NCBI GenBank assembly: GCA_020426005.1
Contig: JAGQQW010000006.1
Span: 1 to 62,169, forward strand
Direction: 5' to 3'
DNA: 62,169 nt
Origin: Planctomycetota bacterium
GTDB lineage: Bacteria > Planctomycetota > UBA1135 > GCA-002748355
The notes under the pieces were generated by a model, which worked only from the letters and a program-made list of their open reading frames with translations, made no database searches and was not told the origin of the DNA. Numbering within the stretch: position 1 is the stretch's first letter; every line of letters starts with the position of its first letter. Made by a program: the position numbers and the translations under genes. Positions 59,664 through 62,169 of the stretch are shown here, piece after piece.

Positions 59664-62169
59664 GTGCTTTGCAACGTCGAGTGGCTCCGATCCCTGTGCG
59701 CCGTGACGCGGCTCGGCGTCCTCGCGTGCGTCGCGGCCACGGTTGCGTCAGGTCTCGCCGCTAGCATCACGGCGCAGACGCTGAGCTACAGTCGCGACGT
59801 TCGTCCGATCTTGTCGCAACACTGTTTTCGATGTCACGGTCCGGACGAGGCGGCGCGCGAGGCGGAGCTGCGCCTCGACAGGCCTGGCCGAGCTGCGACA
59901 GCGCCGATCGTCGAGCGGATCACGTCGCGAGATCCTCACGAGATCATGCCGCCGCCGTCGGCGCAGAAGCCGCTGAGTCCGCAGCAGATCGAAGTCTTGA
60001 CGACCTGGATCGCCGAGGGCGCGACCTACGAGAAGCACTGGGCCTTCGTGCCACCGCGCCGACCGGAGCTGCCGGACAACGAAGCGCGCCACCCGATCGA
60101 TCGCTTCGTTCGCGCTCGCCTCGCGGGCTCAGGGCTCACTCGTGCACCCGAAGCCGACAAGTGGACGCTCGTGCGCCGCGTCTACCTGGACTTGATCGGA
60201 CTGCCGCCGACCATTGAAGAGGTCGACCGCTTCGTCGCGGACGCTTCCAAGGGTGCCTATGAGCGACTCGTCGACCGCTTGCTCGCATCGCCGCGCTACG
60301 GCGAGCGTTGGGCGCGACGTTGGCTCGACCTGGCGCGCTACGCCGACACCAACGGCTACGAGAAGGACCGCGATCGCAGCATCTGGCCGTATCGAGACTG
60401 GGTCATCCGCGCGCTCAACGACGACATGCCGTATGACCGCTTCGCGATCGAGCAGATCGCTGGCGACATGCTGCAAGGCGCGACGCAGAGCCAGGTCATC
60501 GCGACTGGCTTTTTCCGCAACACGATGTTGAACGAGGAGGGAGGCATCGATCCCCTCGAGTTTCGCTTCCACGCGATGACCGATCGTGTTGCGACGACGG
60601 GGACTGCGCTTCTCGGGTTGACGGTGGCGTGCGCGCAGTGTCACACGCACAAGTTCGATCCCATCACGCACCGCGAGTACTACGGACTGATGGCGTTCTT
60701 GAACAACGCCGACGAGCCGGATTACTTCGTCCTGAACGAGCGGGAAGAGAAGCGCTACGAGGCGCGGCTCGCCGAAGCGGATGCCGAGCTCGCGCAACTC
60801 GCGAGCAAGTGGCCGGCGAGTGCTCCTCCGCTCGAACAGAGTTTCGACGCATGGTTGACGGAGCGACGCGAGCTCGCGTCTCGTTGGACGACGCTCGTCG
60901 CGAGCGTCGCGACTTCGAACTCGCCGAAGCTCGTCGTCGCTGCGAACGGCGTGGTCGATGTTCATGGCGACACGACCAAACACGATGTCTACCGACTCGT
61001 CTTTGCACCGCTGGGTCACGAGGTGCGCGCGCTTCGACTCGAGGCCTTGCCGGATGATCGGCTGCCGAGTCGTGGCCCGGGGATGACGTTCTACGAGGGG
61101 CGCAAGGGCGACTTCTACCTCTCGGAGTTCGAGCTGCGCACGGCCTCCGGACCCGTCGTGATCGTGGCTGCGAGCGAGACGCACGCCGGCGACAAGTTCG
61201 GCCACGCGGTGAGCGCGCAGTTGACGCTCGACGGCGATCTGCAAACCGGCTGGGCGGTCGACGGGCGGATCGGCAAGCGTCACGTTGCGATCTACGAGCT
61301 CGAGACGCCGCTTCCTGCGCATACGGCGATGGAGCTCACGATGCACTTCGGGCGCCACTTCGCGAGTTCGCTGGGTCGCTTTCGGATTTCCGCGACGGCT
61401 GAGCTCCGCGGGGATGCGAAGACGGCGTTGGGAGAAGATGTCGATGCCCTGCTGGCGCTTCCCCGCGAGGAGCTGACGGAGCAGCAACGCGCGCGATTGC
61501 GAGAGTACTTCTTGCTCCACGCGCCGCTCGTCAAGTCGCACGCAGATCGCATTCGCGCGCTGAGACGTCCGCCCGATCGCGTCACGACCCTCGTGATGCG
61601 CGAGCGTCCGGCGCAGCATCCGCGAGCGACGCATCGGCACCACCGCGGTGACTATCTGGATCCGAAAGAGCGCGTCGAGCCGAGCGTGCCCGCAGTCTTG
61701 CACGGCTTCCCGTCCGATGCTGCGCGCGATCGACTCGGCTTCGCGCGTTGGTTGGTCGCGCCGGAGAACCCACTCGCGGCGCGCGTCGTCGTCAATCGAC
61801 ACTGGGCGGCGTTCTTTGGCGAGGGCATCGTGCGCACCCTCGACGACTTCGGTGCGCAGGGCGAGCTGCCGAGTCATCCGCAGTTGCTCGACTGGCTGGC
61901 GGTCGAGTTCGTCGAGCGCGGATGGTCGATCAAAGCGCTGCACAAGCTCATCGTGACGAGCCAGACGTATCGTCAGGCTTCGGTGATCCAGCCCGAGCAC
62001 CTGCGACTGGATCCTCAGAACCGCTTGCTCGCGCGTGCGCCGCGCTTCCGCCTCGATGCCGAGGTCCTGCGTGATGCGGCGTTGCTCGCGGCCGGTGTCT
62101 TGTCGGACAAGATGTACGGGCCGCCTGTGCGACCGCCGCAGCCCGAGGGCGTGACCGAGGTCGCGTGGG
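59664..62169 (+). CDS. Planctomycete cytochrome c / DUF1549 / DUF1553 protein (3' end cut)
   Basis: At least 835 residues; the gene runs off the right edge of the window without a stop. The GTG at 59664 is supported by the -10-like element; a GTG at 59703 would start the signal peptide directly (TRLGVLACVAATVASGLAAS). Order: signal peptide, cytochrome-type motif CFRCHG at about 54-59 within YSRDVRPILSQHC, DUF1549 (HPIDRFVRARL, RRVYLDLIGLPPT, RYGERWARRWLDLARYADTNGYEKD, CAQCHTHKFDPI at about 323), an unassigned insert with a discoidin-like region (LRLEALPDDRLP to LTMHFGRHFASS), and DUF1553 (RLGFARWLVAPENPLAARVVVNRHW). Encoded proteins are exported and expanded in planctomycetes; their reaction is unknown, though they are often near sulfatases. 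Confidence 0.9.
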   Translation, partial: MLCNVEWLRSLCAVTRLGVLACVAATVASGLAASITAQTLSYSRDVRPILSQHCFRCHGPDEAAREAELRLDRPGRAATAPIVERITSRDPHEIMPPPSAQKPLSPQQIEVLTTWIAEGATYEKHWAFVPPRRPELPDNEARHPIDRFVRARLAGSGLTRAPEADKWTLVRRVYLDLIGLPPTIEEVDRFVADASKGAYERLVDRLLASPRYGERWARRWLDLARYADTNGYEKDRDRSIWPYRDWVIRALNDDMPYDRFAIEQIAGDMLQGATQSQVIATGFFRNTMLNEEGGIDPLEFRFHAMTDRVATTGTALLGLTVACAQCHTHKFDPITHREYYGLMAFLNNADEPDYFVLNEREEKRYEARLAEADAELAQLASKWPASAPPLEQSFDAWLTERRELASRWTTLVASVATSNSPKLVVAANGVVDVHGDTTKHDVYRLVFAPLGHEVRALRLEALPDDRLPSRGPGMTFYEGRKGDFYLSEFELRTASGPVVIVAASETHAGDKFGHAVSAQLTLDGDLQTGWAVDGRIGKRHVAIYELETPLPAHTAMELTMHFGRHFASSLGRFRISATAELRGDAKTALGEDVDALLALPREELTEQQRARLREYFLLHAPLVKSHADRIRALRRPPDRVTTLVMRERPAQHPRATHRHHRGDYLDPKERVEPSVPAVLHGFPSDAARDRLGFARWLVAPENPLAARVVVNRHWAAFFGEGIVRTLDDFGAQGELPSHPQLLDWLAVEFVERGWSIKALHKLIVTSQTYRQASVIQPEHLRLDPQNRLLARAPRFRLDAEVLRDAALLAAGVLSDKMYGPPVRPPQPEGVTEVAW

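Noticed and set aside
60129..62000. A 623-codon minus-strand open frame under the DUF1549/DUF1553 gene
   Set aside because: It is the complement of conserved DUF1549 and DUF1553 sequence and is Arg-rich.

Overview
The window is a GC-rich, gene-dense stretch of a bacterial chromosome, most likely from a planctomycete. The evidence is a protein with the CxxCH, DUF1549 and DUF1553 architecture of 'planctomycete cytochrome c' proteins at the right end, a Ser/Thr kinase with a DWG motif and a TPR tail paired with an ECF sigma factor, many large secreted proteins of unknown role, and scarce Shine-Dalgarno sites. The C-terminal modules of several secreted proteins look like those of the Pla163/Poly30-type lineage; that placement is recalled, not tested. 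About forty genes are supported. No tRNA, rRNA, CRISPR array, transposase or prophage gene was seen.

Layout. 1-2.2 kb: an aminotransferase tail, a threonine aldolase and a convergent secreted protein. 2.3-6.2 kb: a HEAT-like exported protein and a large secreted Ig-like protein. 6.2-11.7 kb: a coupled cluster of PAP2 membrane phosphatase, ABC exporter-like protein, HlyD adaptor and TolC channel, in which the ABC protein has lost nearly all its ATPase residues. 11.8-15.3 kb: two tandem parallel beta-helix proteins of identical length. 15.4-21.4 kb: a DUF2167 protein, an M3 oligopeptidase, a small basic protein, YqeY and gyrA. 21.6-24.1 kb: a GH110-like beta-helix protein. 24.1-37.6 kb: secreted TPR and HEAT-like proteins, a tandem pair of Ig-like single-pass proteins (the first has lost its stop codon), an MGMT-like protein, a GGDEF-EAL protein and two 38-bp tandem-repeat arrays in opposite orientation. 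37.8-42.1 kb: an aspartyl protease with a PDZ domain, a VOC protein and a subtilisin. 42.2-46.7 kb: ECF sigma factor and TPR kinase, joined by a ladder of two six-codon mini-ORFs. 46.8-50.8 kb: a peptide-type ABC importer without ATPase genes. 50.8-54 kb: an MDR oxidoreductase and a tandem pair of secreted CxxCH proteins. 54.3-62.2 kb: transketolase, serine dehydratase, a PQQ-like lipoprotein and the cytochrome/DUF1549 protein, which runs off the end.

Themes. Housekeeping functions (gyrA, tkt, serine and threonine catabolism, peptide uptake and hydrolysis) are interleaved with a large exported proteome. Three pairs of exported proteins are tandem duplicates. At least three exported proteins, perhaps four, share a C-terminal module. 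Eight genes carry a GSTATSNT-like -10 hexamer six or eight bases before the start codon, which would give leaderless or nearly leaderless mRNAs, while others (gyrA, the small basic protein, the CxxCH proteins) have clear Shine-Dalgarno sites. Start codons below were chosen with both signals in mind.
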